A stretch of DNA of 64,000 nucleotides from Faecalibacterium prausnitzii. GTDB taxonomy: Bacteria; Bacillota; Clostridia; Oscillospirales; Ruminococcaceae. The position numbers and the translations under genes were made by a program. This document shows, in pieces, positions 27,438 to 34,929 of this stretch. The stretch covers positions 55,808 through 119,807 of the forward strand of contig NZ_PRLD01000011.1 of the NCBI RefSeq assembly GCF_003287405.1. The letters are read 5' to 3'. The first letter of the stretch is position 1, and each line of letters opens with the position of its first letter. The notes under the pieces were generated by a model. The model saw nothing but the letters and a program-made list of their open reading frames with translations. It was not told the DNA's origin and did not search any database.

Positions 27438-27443
27438 TATACT
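27438..27443 (+). promoter_or_regulatory. Probable uppP promoter (-10)
   Basis: TATACT with upstream TGG (extended -10), 36-54 bp ahead of uppP; the -35 region is poor. Confidence 0.5.
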
Positions 27444-27478
27444 GGAACTGCTTTTGAAAAAACTACGCACCCAGCGGG

Positions 27479-28330
27479 GTGCTGCAGGAGGGATTTATTA
27501 CGTTTTTCGAGATCATCAAAGCGATCCTGATGGGTATCGTGGAGGGCATTACCGAGTGGCTGCCCATCTCCTCCACCGGTCACATGATTTTGGTGGAGCA
27601 GGTCGTCAAGTTCAATGCCAGTGAAGAATTCATGTCCATGTTCCGGGTGGTCATCCAGCTGGGTGCCATTCTGGCCGTGGTGGTGCTGTTCTGGAATAAG
27701 CTGTGGCCCTTCGGGCTGCGGCAGGGCAAGGTCATCTCCAAGCCCAGCGTGTGGAACCTGTGGTTCAAGGTGGTAGCTGCCACCCTGCCGGTGCTGGTCA
27801 TCAGCCCACTGGACGATTGGATGGAGGCACACTTCTATAACTACATCACCGTAGCCGCCATGCTGATCCTGTACGGCGTGCTCTTCCTTGTGGTGGAGAA
27901 CCGCCGCACCACGCCCCGGGTCACAAAGCTGGAACAGATCAGCTACCGGGACGCGCTGCTCATCGGCGTGTGGCAGTGCCTTGCCATCATCCCCGGCACC
28001 TCCCGCTCCGGCGCTACCATCGTGGGTGGTCTGCTGCTGGGGCTCTCCCGCGCCTGCGTGGCAGAGTTCACCTTCTATCTGGCCATCCCGGTCATGGCGG
28101 GTGCATCCCTGCTTAAGGTGGTCAAGTTCGCGATTTCCAGCGTATCCATCACCGGCACCGAGATCGCTGTGCTGCTGGTGGGCTGCGTTGTGGCCTTTGT
28201 GGTCAGCCTTGCAGCCATCCGCTTCCTGATGGACTACGTCAAGCGCCACGACTTCAAGTTCTTCGGCATCTACCGCATCGTGCTGGGTGCCATCGTGCTG
28301 GCTGTGGCGGCCATCACCGCGCTGGCATAA
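27479..28330 (+). CDS. uppP: Undecaprenyl-diphosphatase UppP (BacA)
   Basis: Integral membrane enzyme that recycles undecaprenyl pyrophosphate for cell-wall synthesis, about 283 aa. Motifs are GIVEGITEWLPISSTGH near the N-terminus and IIPGTSRSGATI at about 175. About eight hydrophobic segments are present. No ATG lies near the expected start. GTG 27479 is possible, but GGAGG lies inside that extension (27486-27491) and points to a non-canonical ATT at 27497 that would give ITFFEIIKAIL. The start is therefore uncertain. Confidence 0.93.
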   Translation: MLQEGFITFFEIIKAILMGIVEGITEWLPISSTGHMILVEQVVKFNASEEFMSMFRVVIQLGAILAVVVLFWNKLWPFGLRQGKVISKPSVWNLWFKVVAATLPVLVISPLDDWMEAHFYNYITVAAMLILYGVLFLVVENRRTTPRVTKLEQISYRDALLIGVWQCLAIIPGTSRSGATIVGGLLLGLSRACVAEFTFYLAIPVMAGASLLKVVKFAISSVSITGTEIAVLLVGCVVAFVVSLAAIRFLMDYVKRHDFKFFGIYRIVLGAIVLAVAAITALA

Positions 28331-28340
28331 GATATGATAA

Positions 28341-28378
28341 AACAAGGGGCTGTTGCTTGCGCAACAGCCCCTGTTTTG
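28341..28378. terminator. Bidirectional terminator between uppP and the CLC gene
   Basis: AAACAAGGGGCTGTTGC pairs with GCAACAGCCCCTGTTTT; A- and T-runs flank both sides, so it can serve both convergent genes. Confidence 0.9.
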
Positions 28379-28388
28379 ATAGGAACGC

Positions 28389-29666
28389 TCACTCTTCCGC
28401 TTTTTTCACCTTTACGCGCCACTTGTGGGACATATACTCCGAGCGCAGCTTGTTGGTAACAAAGGTCTGGCTGCTGTACAGGCCGTGGTGGCCGGAGAGC
28501 ATAAAGCAGATACCGCAGCCCAGCGCGATGAGCTCCAGCCCCGCGCCGCTGAACAGCTCAAAGCCCAGCAGGATGGAGGGGATCAGGACGTTGGTGGCAC
28601 CGCAGAAGATGGACACCAGCCCCACCGCCGCCGCAAATTCGGCGGGCAGACCCAGCAGCGGGCCGACCACGCAGCCGAAGGTAGCGCCCACAAAAAAGCT
28701 GGGCACCACCTCGCCGCCCTTGAACCCGCAGGCAAGGGTCAGCGCGGTGAGGAAGATCTTGCACAGAAAATCCCACGGCAGCGCCTGTCCCTGCTCCACG
28801 GCAGCAATGATGACGCCCATGCCCGCGCCGTTATAGCGCCCCACGCCGAAGAGATAGGAAAAGCCGATGACCAGCACGCCGCCCGCAAAGACCCGCACCC
28901 ACGGGTTCGGGAGAAGCTTTGGCACAGTGTGCTCCATGAAGTGGAGGGTGTAGCAGAACAGGCGGGAAACGGCAGCGCAGGCCACACCCAGCACGATGAC
29001 CAGCAGGGCGGTGCGGACATTCAGCTCCGGTGCAGTGAGGGCAAAGTGGGTGGGTGCGATGCCAAAGGCCAGCGAGCAGCCGTAGGCGATGAGGGCAGAG
29101 GTAAAGGCCGGGACAAAGGCAGCGGTAAAGGTCAGGCCCACATCCTCCACCATCATGGCAAAGCAGGCCGCCGCCAGCGGGGTGCCGAACAGGGCAGAGA
29201 AGAACGCAGCCATGCCGCTGATGGTGGCGGTGCGGCGGTCGTGGTCTTTCAGCCGCAGCAGGGTGCCGAGGTTCCAGCCGATGCTGCCGCCCATCTGCAG
29301 CGCAGCGCCCTCGCGGCCGGCAGAGCCGCCGCACAGGTGGGTGAGCACCGTGCCCAGAAAGATAGCGGGCACCAGCAGGATGCTGACCGGCTCGCCGCTC
29401 TGCACGGCGCGGAGAACGTTGTTGGTGCCCACACCCTCGCACTTTGTTACCTTATAAAGGGCATTGATGAGCAGACCCGCCACAGGCAAAAGGAACAGCA
29501 GCCAGGGCTGCGCGGCGCGCAGCTCGGTGGCGTGCTCGACAGCAAGGTGGAACAAGGTGCCCAGAAATCCACAGAGCAGACCCATGGGGACTGCCAGAAA
29601 GAACCATTGCAGCGCCACCCGCAGGGCGGCTTTCGCTTCGTGCCAGAATGTATCAAAATCGTTCAT
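28389..29666 (-). CDS. CLC-family anion channel/transporter, CLC-F-like motifs
   Basis: A 425-aa membrane protein with about ten hydrophobic helices. CLC motifs are altered: GSAGREGAALQMGG in place of GREGP, and GFKGGEVVPSFFVGATFG in place of GxFxP. The GGEVxP form is typical of the fluoride-exporting CLC-F clade and close relatives. No fluoride riboswitch is seen in the short leader, so fluoride specificity is inference. Start at 29666 follows AGGAG; an ATG six bases upstream is possible. Promoter at 29717-29745. Confidence 0.8.
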   Translation of the reverse strand: MNDFDTFWHEAKAALRVALQWFFLAVPMGLLCGFLGTLFHLAVEHATELRAAQPWLLFLLPVAGLLINALYKVTKCEGVGTNNVLRAVQSGEPVSILLVPAIFLGTVLTHLCGGSAGREGAALQMGGSIGWNLGTLLRLKDHDRRTATISGMAAFFSALFGTPLAAACFAMMVEDVGLTFTAAFVPAFTSALIAYGCSLAFGIAPTHFALTAPELNVRTALLVIVLGVACAAVSRLFCYTLHFMEHTVPKLLPNPWVRVFAGGVLVIGFSYLFGVGRYNGAGMGVIIAAVEQGQALPWDFLCKIFLTALTLACGFKGGEVVPSFFVGATFGCVVGPLLGLPAEFAAAVGLVSIFCGATNVLIPSILLGFELFSGAGLELIALGCGICFMLSGHHGLYSSQTFVTNKLRSEYMSHKWRVKVKKAEE

Positions 29667-29716
29667 AGACATAACTCCTGTATCTTGACGTCCGTTCCGT
29701 TTTTTGGAACCGCTAT

Positions 29717-29745
29717 AAGATAACACCGCAGGGCAGGGCTGTCAA
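29717..29745 (-). promoter_or_regulatory. Promoter of the CLC gene
   Basis: Minus-strand TTGACA (29740-29745), 17-bp spacer, TATCTT (29717-29722). Confidence 0.8.
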
Positions 29746-29787
29746 CCCCAAAATGGGCAGAGAAAAACGGCGCTGCTCCATTTTCTG

Positions 29788-29817
29788 TTTACACCGCTCG
29801 CCCGGGTGTGCTATACT
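29788..29817 (+). promoter_or_regulatory. Promoter upstream of the DUF362 gene
   Basis: TTTACA (29788-29793), 18-bp spacer, TATACT (29812-29817) with a TGC extension. Its transcript would carry the palindrome at 29821-29992 as a 5' leader of about 230 nt. Confidence 0.75.
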
Positions 29818-29820
29818 GAA

Positions 29821-29992
29821 GGCAGTACCGCACAATTCCCGCCTGACGGCTCAAGCACCGTTCCGGCGGCTGCGGCACGGCATCTGCGTTGCCAAAATGC
29901 TCGATAATACACAAAGTATTATCTGCGCTTTTGGCTTAGCATCTGCCGCACCTCGCTCGCCGTATCGGCACTTGGAATCATGTGGTATTGCC
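29821..29992. mobile_element. MITE-like 172-bp imperfect palindrome
   Basis: The left end GGCAGTACCGCACAATTCC matches the reverse complement of the right end GGAATCATGTGGTATTGCC with four differences. Complementarity continues inward (GCGGCA/TGCCGC, GCCAAAA/TTTTGGC) to a perfect centre, GATAATAC-ACAAA-GTATTATC (29903-29923). There is no coding content. The shape fits a non-autonomous transposable element. It starts four bases after the -10 of the DUF362 promoter. Confidence 0.75.
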
Positions 29993-30051
29993 TGAACAAA
30001 AGAGAGCCCGCGCGGCAGACGCCGCCGGAAAGATATGGGAGGAAAAACACC

Positions 30052-31176
30052 ATGGAAGCATCCAAAGTTTACTATACGGATTTCCGCTGTCCGGTGGGCA
30101 CCAGCCTGCTGGAAAAGCTGCGCCGGGTGTGCATTGCCGCCGGCATCAAGGACATCGACATGGACGGCCGGTTCGTGGCCATCAAGATGCACTTCGGCGA
30201 GCTGGGCAATCTGGCTTTTCTGCGCCCCAACTACGCCAAGGTGGTGGCAGACCTGTGCAAGGAGCAGGGCGGTATGCCCTTCCTGACCGACTGCAACACC
30301 CTGTACCCGGGCAGCCGCAAGAACGCGCTGGAGCACCTGAGCTGCGCCCAGCTGAACGGCTTCTGGCCCATGACCACCGGCTGTCAGGTGATCATCGGTG
30401 ACGGTCTGCGCGGCACGGACGAGGTGGAAGTGCCGGTGCCGAACGGCGAATACTGCAAGACCGCAAAAATCGGCCGCGCCATCATGGATGCGGACGTGTT
30501 CATCAGCCTGACCCACTTCAAGGGCCACGAGTCCACCGGCTTCGGCGGTGCGCTCAAGAATATCGGTATGGGCTGCGGCTCCCGCGCGGGCAAGATGGAG
30601 CAGCACGCCGCCGGCAAGCCCGCCGTGCAGGAGGGGCTGTGCCGCGGCTGCCACCGCTGCGCCAAGGAGTGCGGCTCGGATGCCATTACTTACAATGCCG
30701 AAAACAAGGCGGTCATCGACTACGACAAGTGCAAGGGCTGCGGCCGCTGCATCGGCGCGTGCAGCTTTGACGCCATCTATTCTCCCAACGACTGTGCCAA
30801 CGAGCTGCTGGACCGCAAGATGGCGGAGTATGCCGCCGCAGTCTGCCACGACCGTCCCTGCTTCCATATTTCTCTGGTGCAGGACATCAGCCCCAACTGC
30901 GACTGCCACTGCGAGAACGATGCGCCCATCCTGCCGGATATCGGCATCTTTGCGTCCTTCGACCCGGTGGCGCTGGACCAGGCCTGCGTGGACGCCTGCC
31001 TGAACTCCGCCCCGCTGCCCAACAGCCAGCTGGGCGCAAACCTTGCAAAGCCGGGCTGGAACTGCTACCACGACAACTTCAAGGACTCCAACCCCAACAT
31101 CGAGTGGAAGGCCACCCTTGAACAGGCCGAGAAGGTGGGCATGGGCACCCGCCAGTATGTGCTGAAAAAGGTATAA
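30052..31176 (+). CDS. DUF362 protein with two 4Fe-4S clusters
   Basis: A 374-aa protein. The DUF362 domain (about 1-185 and 240-340) surrounds a ferredoxin module, with CRGCHRCAKECGSDAI and CKGCGRCIGACSFDAIY at about 197-240. Both are intact 4Fe-4S motifs. Electron transfer is likely; the partner is unknown. Start ATG 30052 follows GGGAGG; an open frame upstream has no RBS. No signal peptide, so cytosolic. Confidence 0.88.
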   Translation: MEASKVYYTDFRCPVGTSLLEKLRRVCIAAGIKDIDMDGRFVAIKMHFGELGNLAFLRPNYAKVVADLCKEQGGMPFLTDCNTLYPGSRKNALEHLSCAQLNGFWPMTTGCQVIIGDGLRGTDEVEVPVPNGEYCKTAKIGRAIMDADVFISLTHFKGHESTGFGGALKNIGMGCGSRAGKMEQHAAGKPAVQEGLCRGCHRCAKECGSDAITYNAENKAVIDYDKCKGCGRCIGACSFDAIYSPNDCANELLDRKMAEYAAAVCHDRPCFHISLVQDISPNCDCHCENDAPILPDIGIFASFDPVALDQACVDACLNSAPLPNSQLGANLAKPGWNCYHDNFKDSNPNIEWKATLEQAEKVGMGTRQYVLKKV

Positions 31177-31208
31177 AAATCAGAAACAGAAGGGATGCTG
31201 CACATGGT

Positions 31209-31355
31209 CAGCATCCTCGCCCTCTCAGCCATCGCTTCGCGATGCCAGCTCCCCCAAAGTGGGAGCCCTTGGCAGTCCACGCAGACTTCATCTTTCTGCC
31301 AAGGCCTCTCCCTTTGGGAGAGGTGTCACCGTAGGTGACGGAGAGGGCGAGCCCG
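31209..31355. repeat. Family I intergenic repeat, copy 5
   Basis: GCCCTCTCAG at the left and GGAGAGGGC at the right. Internal hairpins are CATCGCTTCGCGATG, GTCACCGTAGGTGAC and CTCTCCCTTTGGGAGAG. The segment GGGAGCCCTTGGCAGTCCAC is shared with copies 1 and, in part, 6. Confidence 0.85.
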
Positions 31356-31361
31356 CTAAAG

Positions 31362-31426
31362 AAAAAGCATCTGCAACAAAATCGCTGATTCTGAAATTCA
31401 GAAGCGATGGTTGCAGATGCTTTTTT
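31362..31426. terminator. Long bidirectional terminator between DUF362 and lipoprotein genes
   Basis: AAAAAGCATCTGCAAC (31362-31377) pairs with GTTGCAGATGCTTTTTT (31410-31426). The loop holds a second stem, ATCGCT with AGCGAT and TTCTGAA with TTCAGAA. A- and T-runs allow both directions. Confidence 0.88.
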
Positions 31427-31432
31427 GTTTTA

Positions 31433-32047
31433 TTAAGCTTCGCCGTTCGTCTCCGGCACGATATCGTCCAGCACAGCTTGCAGCGCCTGCCAGTTTTTCA
31501 GGGTACAGCCGGGCAGGGTGTCAGCGTCCAGCCCTGCATCCGCGATGCGGTCGGTCATGCTGTCCTTGTCGCTGAGCAGATCCAGCGCGGCGTCCTTGAT
31601 CAGCGGCCATGCTTCGGCAAAGCCCTCCTGCTGGTTGTCGGTCAGGCCGTCGTACCAGCTGTAAAAGGCATCCTGAATGGCCTCCGGGGAGCGGCTGGAC
31701 ATCCGCGCGTCCTCGGCCCAGTGCAGCAGCGATGCCGCCGCGATGACCGATTTCAAGGAGCAGCCGGATACGCCGGGCCCCCAGCCCAGACAAGGCGCAA
31801 AGGCGTTTTCTGTGTCGGTGATGGAGAACACCGAGTTCTCGTCAAAGTTGCCGGGGTTCAGCTCCCCGGTGTTGGCTTCTGTGGTGGAGGAGGGCAGCGT
31901 GCTGCTGCCGGAAGCGGATGCGCTGTCCGAGGCGGGCGCAGCGCTGGATGCGGGGCTGCTTGCAGAGCCGCCGCAGGCTGTCAGCAGACAGCCCAGGAAA
32001 GCGGCGCACAGCAGCAGCGCAAGGGAGCGGATATATTTCGATGTCAT
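31433..32047 (-). CDS. Lipoprotein of unknown function
   Basis: A 204-aa lipoprotein. A signal peptide with lipobox LTAC-GGS (Cys at about 25) is followed by a Ser/Ala-rich linker (about 25-60) and a mostly helical domain containing W residues (LGWGPGVSGCSLKSVIAAASLLHWAEDARM). The start at 32047 follows GGAGG. It would be anchored outside the membrane. I do not recognise the domain. It has its own strong promoter flanked by direct repeats. Confidence 0.8.
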   Translation of the reverse strand: MTSKYIRSLALLLCAAFLGCLLTACGGSASSPASSAAPASDSASASGSSTLPSSTTEANTGELNPGNFDENSVFSITDTENAFAPCLGWGPGVSGCSLKSVIAAASLLHWAEDARMSSRSPEAIQDAFYSWYDGLTDNQQEGFAEAWPLIKDAALDLLSDKDSMTDRIADAGLDADTLPGCTLKNWQALQAVLDDIVPETNGEA

Positions 32048-32110
32048 AAGAAAAACCTCCGTAACTGGTGCTCCGGCAAGCCGCCGGAGCAAAGCGGGAT
32101 CTACACCCTA

Positions 32111-32151
32111 AGTATACGTTCTGCGCACGGCGTTGTCAATCGTTCTGCGCA
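32111..32151 (-). promoter_or_regulatory. Lipoprotein promoter with two 11-bp direct repeats
   Basis: Minus-strand TTGACA (32134-32139), 17-bp spacer, TATACT (32111-32116). The 11-mer CGTTCTGCGCA occurs at 32117-32127 (filling the spacer) and again at 32141-32151 (just beyond the -35), 24 bp apart. This looks like an operator for a dimeric repressor. Confidence 0.75.
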
Positions 32152-32221
32152 GGACGAATTTCAAGCAGCACCTGTGCAGGATATACAAAAATGCAGCTTG
32201 AATTTCGGGCAGTTCCACGCA

Positions 32222-32250
32222 TTGACATTCTCCGCGCTGGCTCGTATAAT
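32222..32250 (+). promoter_or_regulatory. Promoter of the alpha-glucoside operon
   Basis: Perfect TTGACA (32222-32227), 17-bp spacer, TATAAT (32245-32250). Confidence 0.92.
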
Positions 32251-32277
32251 CAAAAGCAGACAAGTGAATTTATCAGT

Positions 32278-32305
32278 GCGTGTAACTGTTCGATCAGGCA
32301 TGAGC
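32278..32305 (+). promoter_or_regulatory. RAT-like antiterminator in the licT leader
   Basis: GTGTAACTG, a short loop, then CAGGCATGAGC fits the ribonucleic antiterminator pattern bound by LicT/SacY-type proteins (TGTTACTG...CAGGCAAAACC). It lies 28 bp after the -10 and before a GC/T-rich stretch ending CCCTTTTCTTTTT (about 32347-32359). The terminator pairing is not clean by eye. It suggests autoregulation of the whole operon by the downstream antiterminator. Confidence 0.6.
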
Positions 32306-32395
32306 ATCAGAGGGAAGGCGGCAACGGCATCCCTTTGGTTCTTGTGCCCTTTTCTTTTTATAAAAGCTGCGGCATGGAAGCGGAGGAGTGCGGCG

Positions 32396-33214
32396 ATGCA
32401 GGCTGTAAAGGTATTCAATAACAATGCGGTGTCGGTGGTCATGCCGGACGGCAGGGAAGCCATTCTCGTGGGCAACGGGCTTGGGTTTGGCCGCCGCCCG
32501 GGGGACGTGATCGACAAAAGCCGCGTTTCCAAGGTGTACTATGTGCAGAACGAGCTGCAGACCAAGTTCCTCAAGATGCTGGATAACGTTACCCCGCAGG
32601 TGATGCAGGCCGCCGAGCGCATCTCGCTGGCGGCAGAGGAGCAGGGCATCCTGCTCAGCAGCAAAAGCACCATCTCGCTGGTGGACCACATCAGTTTTGC
32701 GCTGGAACGTGTGGAAAAGGGCACCTTTCTGCCTAACCTCATGCTCTCGGAGACCCGGATGCTGTACCCGAAGGAGTACGCAGTGGGGCAAAGGGCGCTG
32801 GAACTTGTCCGGCAGTTCTGCGGCGTACAGCTGCCGGAGGACGAAGCGGGCTACATTGCCCTGCATCTGGTAGCCGGTGCGGCGGACGGTGCGCTGGCCT
32901 ATGATACCGTAAAGTTCGTCAAGGCGGTCAAGGAGATCATCTGCGATACCTATCACTGCACCTTTGAGGAAGAAAGCCTTGAGACCACCCGCCTGACCGT
33001 ACACCTCAAGTTTCTGGCGGCGCGCATTCTGCGGCACACTCCCTGGCAGGACGCCGGGCTGGAATCCATGTATACGGTGCTTTTGCAGCGCGACAGCCGC
33101 AACGAGGTGTGCTTACAGCGCATCAATGCCTATCTGCGGCAGGAATTTGATTACGAGCTGGATCATCAGGAGCAGGTCTATCTGCTCATCCACCTGACCA
33201 AGATCGTTGGCTAA
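32396..33214 (+). CDS. licT: LicT/BglG-family transcriptional antiterminator
   Basis: A 272-aa regulator with an RNA-binding CAT domain at 1-57 (MQAVKVFNNNAVSVVMPDGREAILVGNGLGFGRRPGD) and two PRD domains. PRD1 contains LVDHISFALER and PEDEAGYIALHL; PRD2 contains VHLKFLAARIL and DHQEQVYLLIHL. The conserved PRD histidines are present, so it is presumably phosphorylated by the PTS. Start ATG 32396 follows GGAGGAG; a longer frame extends upstream over the leader without an RBS. It is the first gene of the operon. Confidence 0.92.
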   Translation: MQAVKVFNNNAVSVVMPDGREAILVGNGLGFGRRPGDVIDKSRVSKVYYVQNELQTKFLKMLDNVTPQVMQAAERISLAAEEQGILLSSKSTISLVDHISFALERVEKGTFLPNLMLSETRMLYPKEYAVGQRALELVRQFCGVQLPEDEAGYIALHLVAGAADGALAYDTVKFVKAVKEIICDTYHCTFEEESLETTRLTVHLKFLAARILRHTPWQDAGLESMYTVLLQRDSRNEVCLQRINAYLRQEFDYELDHQEQVYLLIHLTKIVG

Positions 33215-33300
33215 AATGCTTCAACAGGGCGTCCGGAAGCCCTGCGGAATAGAAATCATCCCCCAAAACCGTCAAGTCAAAAAGTGAGGAGTATTACACG

Positions 33301-34860
33301 ATGAAAGAAAAAGTCATGAATGGCTTGGAAAAGTTCTCCAAAGCCATGCTCTCACCGCTGTCGTATATCTCGGCAGCAGGCCTGATCCTTGTGCTGGGTG
33401 CATTGCTTACCAGCACAAGCCTTAGCGCGATGATCCCCGTTCTGCAGTGGACCCCCATCAAGCTGCTGGGACAGCTGATCTACAACTGCATCATGGTCAT
33501 CATCAACAACCTCAGCCTGATGTTCTGCGTGGGCATCGCAGCAGCGCTTGCCAAAAAGAACAAGCAGCAGGCTGCCATCATCGGCCTGATGAGCTATTTT
33601 ATGTACCTGACCGCCGGCAATGTCACCCTGACCCAGCTGGGTATGCTGGCAGAGCCTGACCCGATGGTGGGTCTGTACGGCACCGGTCAGTCCACCGTGT
33701 TCGGCATCCAGACGGTGGATATGGGCGTGTTTGGCGGCATCCTGCTGGGTCTGGTCTGCGGCTGGGTGTACAACCGCACCTGTGAAAAGCAGTTCAAGGG
33801 CATCATCACCCAGATCTACTCCGGCAACCGCTGGTCCTTTACCTGCATGGTGGTCTTTTCCATCCTGTTCGGCTTTGGCTCCTGCTTCTTCTGGCCGCCG
33901 GTGCAGAACGTGATCAGCGCACTGACCGACCTGATCGCCACCTCCGGCAACTTCGGCCTGTTCCTGTACGGCTTCTTGGAGCGCTTCCTCATCCCCACCG
34001 GCCTGCACCACCTCATCTACACCCCCTTCCAGTTCTCTGCACTGGGCAACAGCCTGACCGTGGGCGATGCCACCTACACCGGCTCCTACATCGTCATGAT
34101 GATGGAGTACAGCATGGGTCTGCCCTTCTCGGACGGCATCGTGTGGATGTACACCGGCTTCACCAAGACCTTCGGCTACTTTGGCATCGTGGCGGCCTTC
34201 ATCTTCTGCGCCCGCAAGGAGAACCGCAAAAAGACCGCTGCCGTTCTGGTGCCGCTGGCCTTTACCGCTTCTCTGGCTTCCATCACCGAGCCGCTGGACT
34301 TTATGTTCTGCTTCACTGCTCCCATCCTGTGGGTGGCACACGCCTGCATTTCCGGCTTGTTCATCGTGCTGCTGCACATCTTCCATGTCACCGGCTTTAC
34401 CACCAACCTCCTCGGCTCGGTGCTGATGAACCTTTCCGCCGGTGCAGATAAGACCAACTATCCCACCCTGTACCTGCTGGCGCTGTGCCAGATCGCAGTG
34501 TACTTTGTGGTGTTCACCCTGCTGATCAAGGCCTTTAACCTGCACACCCCCGGCCGGGAAGAGGTGAGCACCGAGACCGCGGGGAGCGATGCACCCGCCA
34601 AGAAGGCAAGCGTGAAGAACGCTGCCGAGGTGCAGTGCGTCATCGATGGTCTGGGCGGCAAGGAGAACATCCTGTCGGTGGACAACTGCTTCACCCGTCT
34701 GCGGGTAAACATCAAGGACCCCGCAAAGCTGGACGAAGCTGCCATCAACAAGCTGCCGAACAGCGGCATCGTGAAAAAGGGTACCGATATCCAGATCGTT
34801 TACGGTCTGCAGGTAGCCGATATCAAGCGTGCTGTGGAAGCACAGCTGGAAAACCAGTAA
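33301..34860 (+). CDS. PTS EIICB, alpha-glucoside/maltose type
   Basis: Phosphotransferase permease of the glucose superfamily, 519 aa. The EIIC domain (about 1-420) has some ten hydrophobic helices and FLERFLIPTGLHHLIYTPFQF. A linker is followed by EIIB (about 440-519) with the phosphorylated Cys463 in VDNCFTRLRV. No EIIA domain is attached, so an EIIA-Glc elsewhere must serve. Its pairing with a GH4 6-phospho-alpha-glucosidase points to maltose, trehalulose-like or other alpha-glucosides. Confidence 0.92.
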   Translation: MKEKVMNGLEKFSKAMLSPLSYISAAGLILVLGALLTSTSLSAMIPVLQWTPIKLLGQLIYNCIMVIINNLSLMFCVGIAAALAKKNKQQAAIIGLMSYFMYLTAGNVTLTQLGMLAEPDPMVGLYGTGQSTVFGIQTVDMGVFGGILLGLVCGWVYNRTCEKQFKGIITQIYSGNRWSFTCMVVFSILFGFGSCFFWPPVQNVISALTDLIATSGNFGLFLYGFLERFLIPTGLHHLIYTPFQFSALGNSLTVGDATYTGSYIVMMMEYSMGLPFSDGIVWMYTGFTKTFGYFGIVAAFIFCARKENRKKTAAVLVPLAFTASLASITEPLDFMFCFTAPILWVAHACISGLFIVLLHIFHVTGFTTNLLGSVLMNLSAGADKTNYPTLYLLALCQIAVYFVVFTLLIKAFNLHTPGREEVSTETAGSDAPAKKASVKNAAEVQCVIDGLGGKENILSVDNCFTRLRVNIKDPAKLDEAAINKLPNSGIVKKGTDIQIVYGLQVADIKRAVEAQLENQ

Positions 34861-34929
34861 ACCGCTTTTCCGTGCCCCGGCGGACTGCGCCGGGCTAACC
34901 TGAAAATACAAAAAAGGAGCGTTTATACT

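Noticed and set aside
29667..29760. Fluoride riboswitch ahead of the CLC gene
   Set aside because: The leader is too short and lacks the crcB-motif core; only a promoter and RBS are seen.
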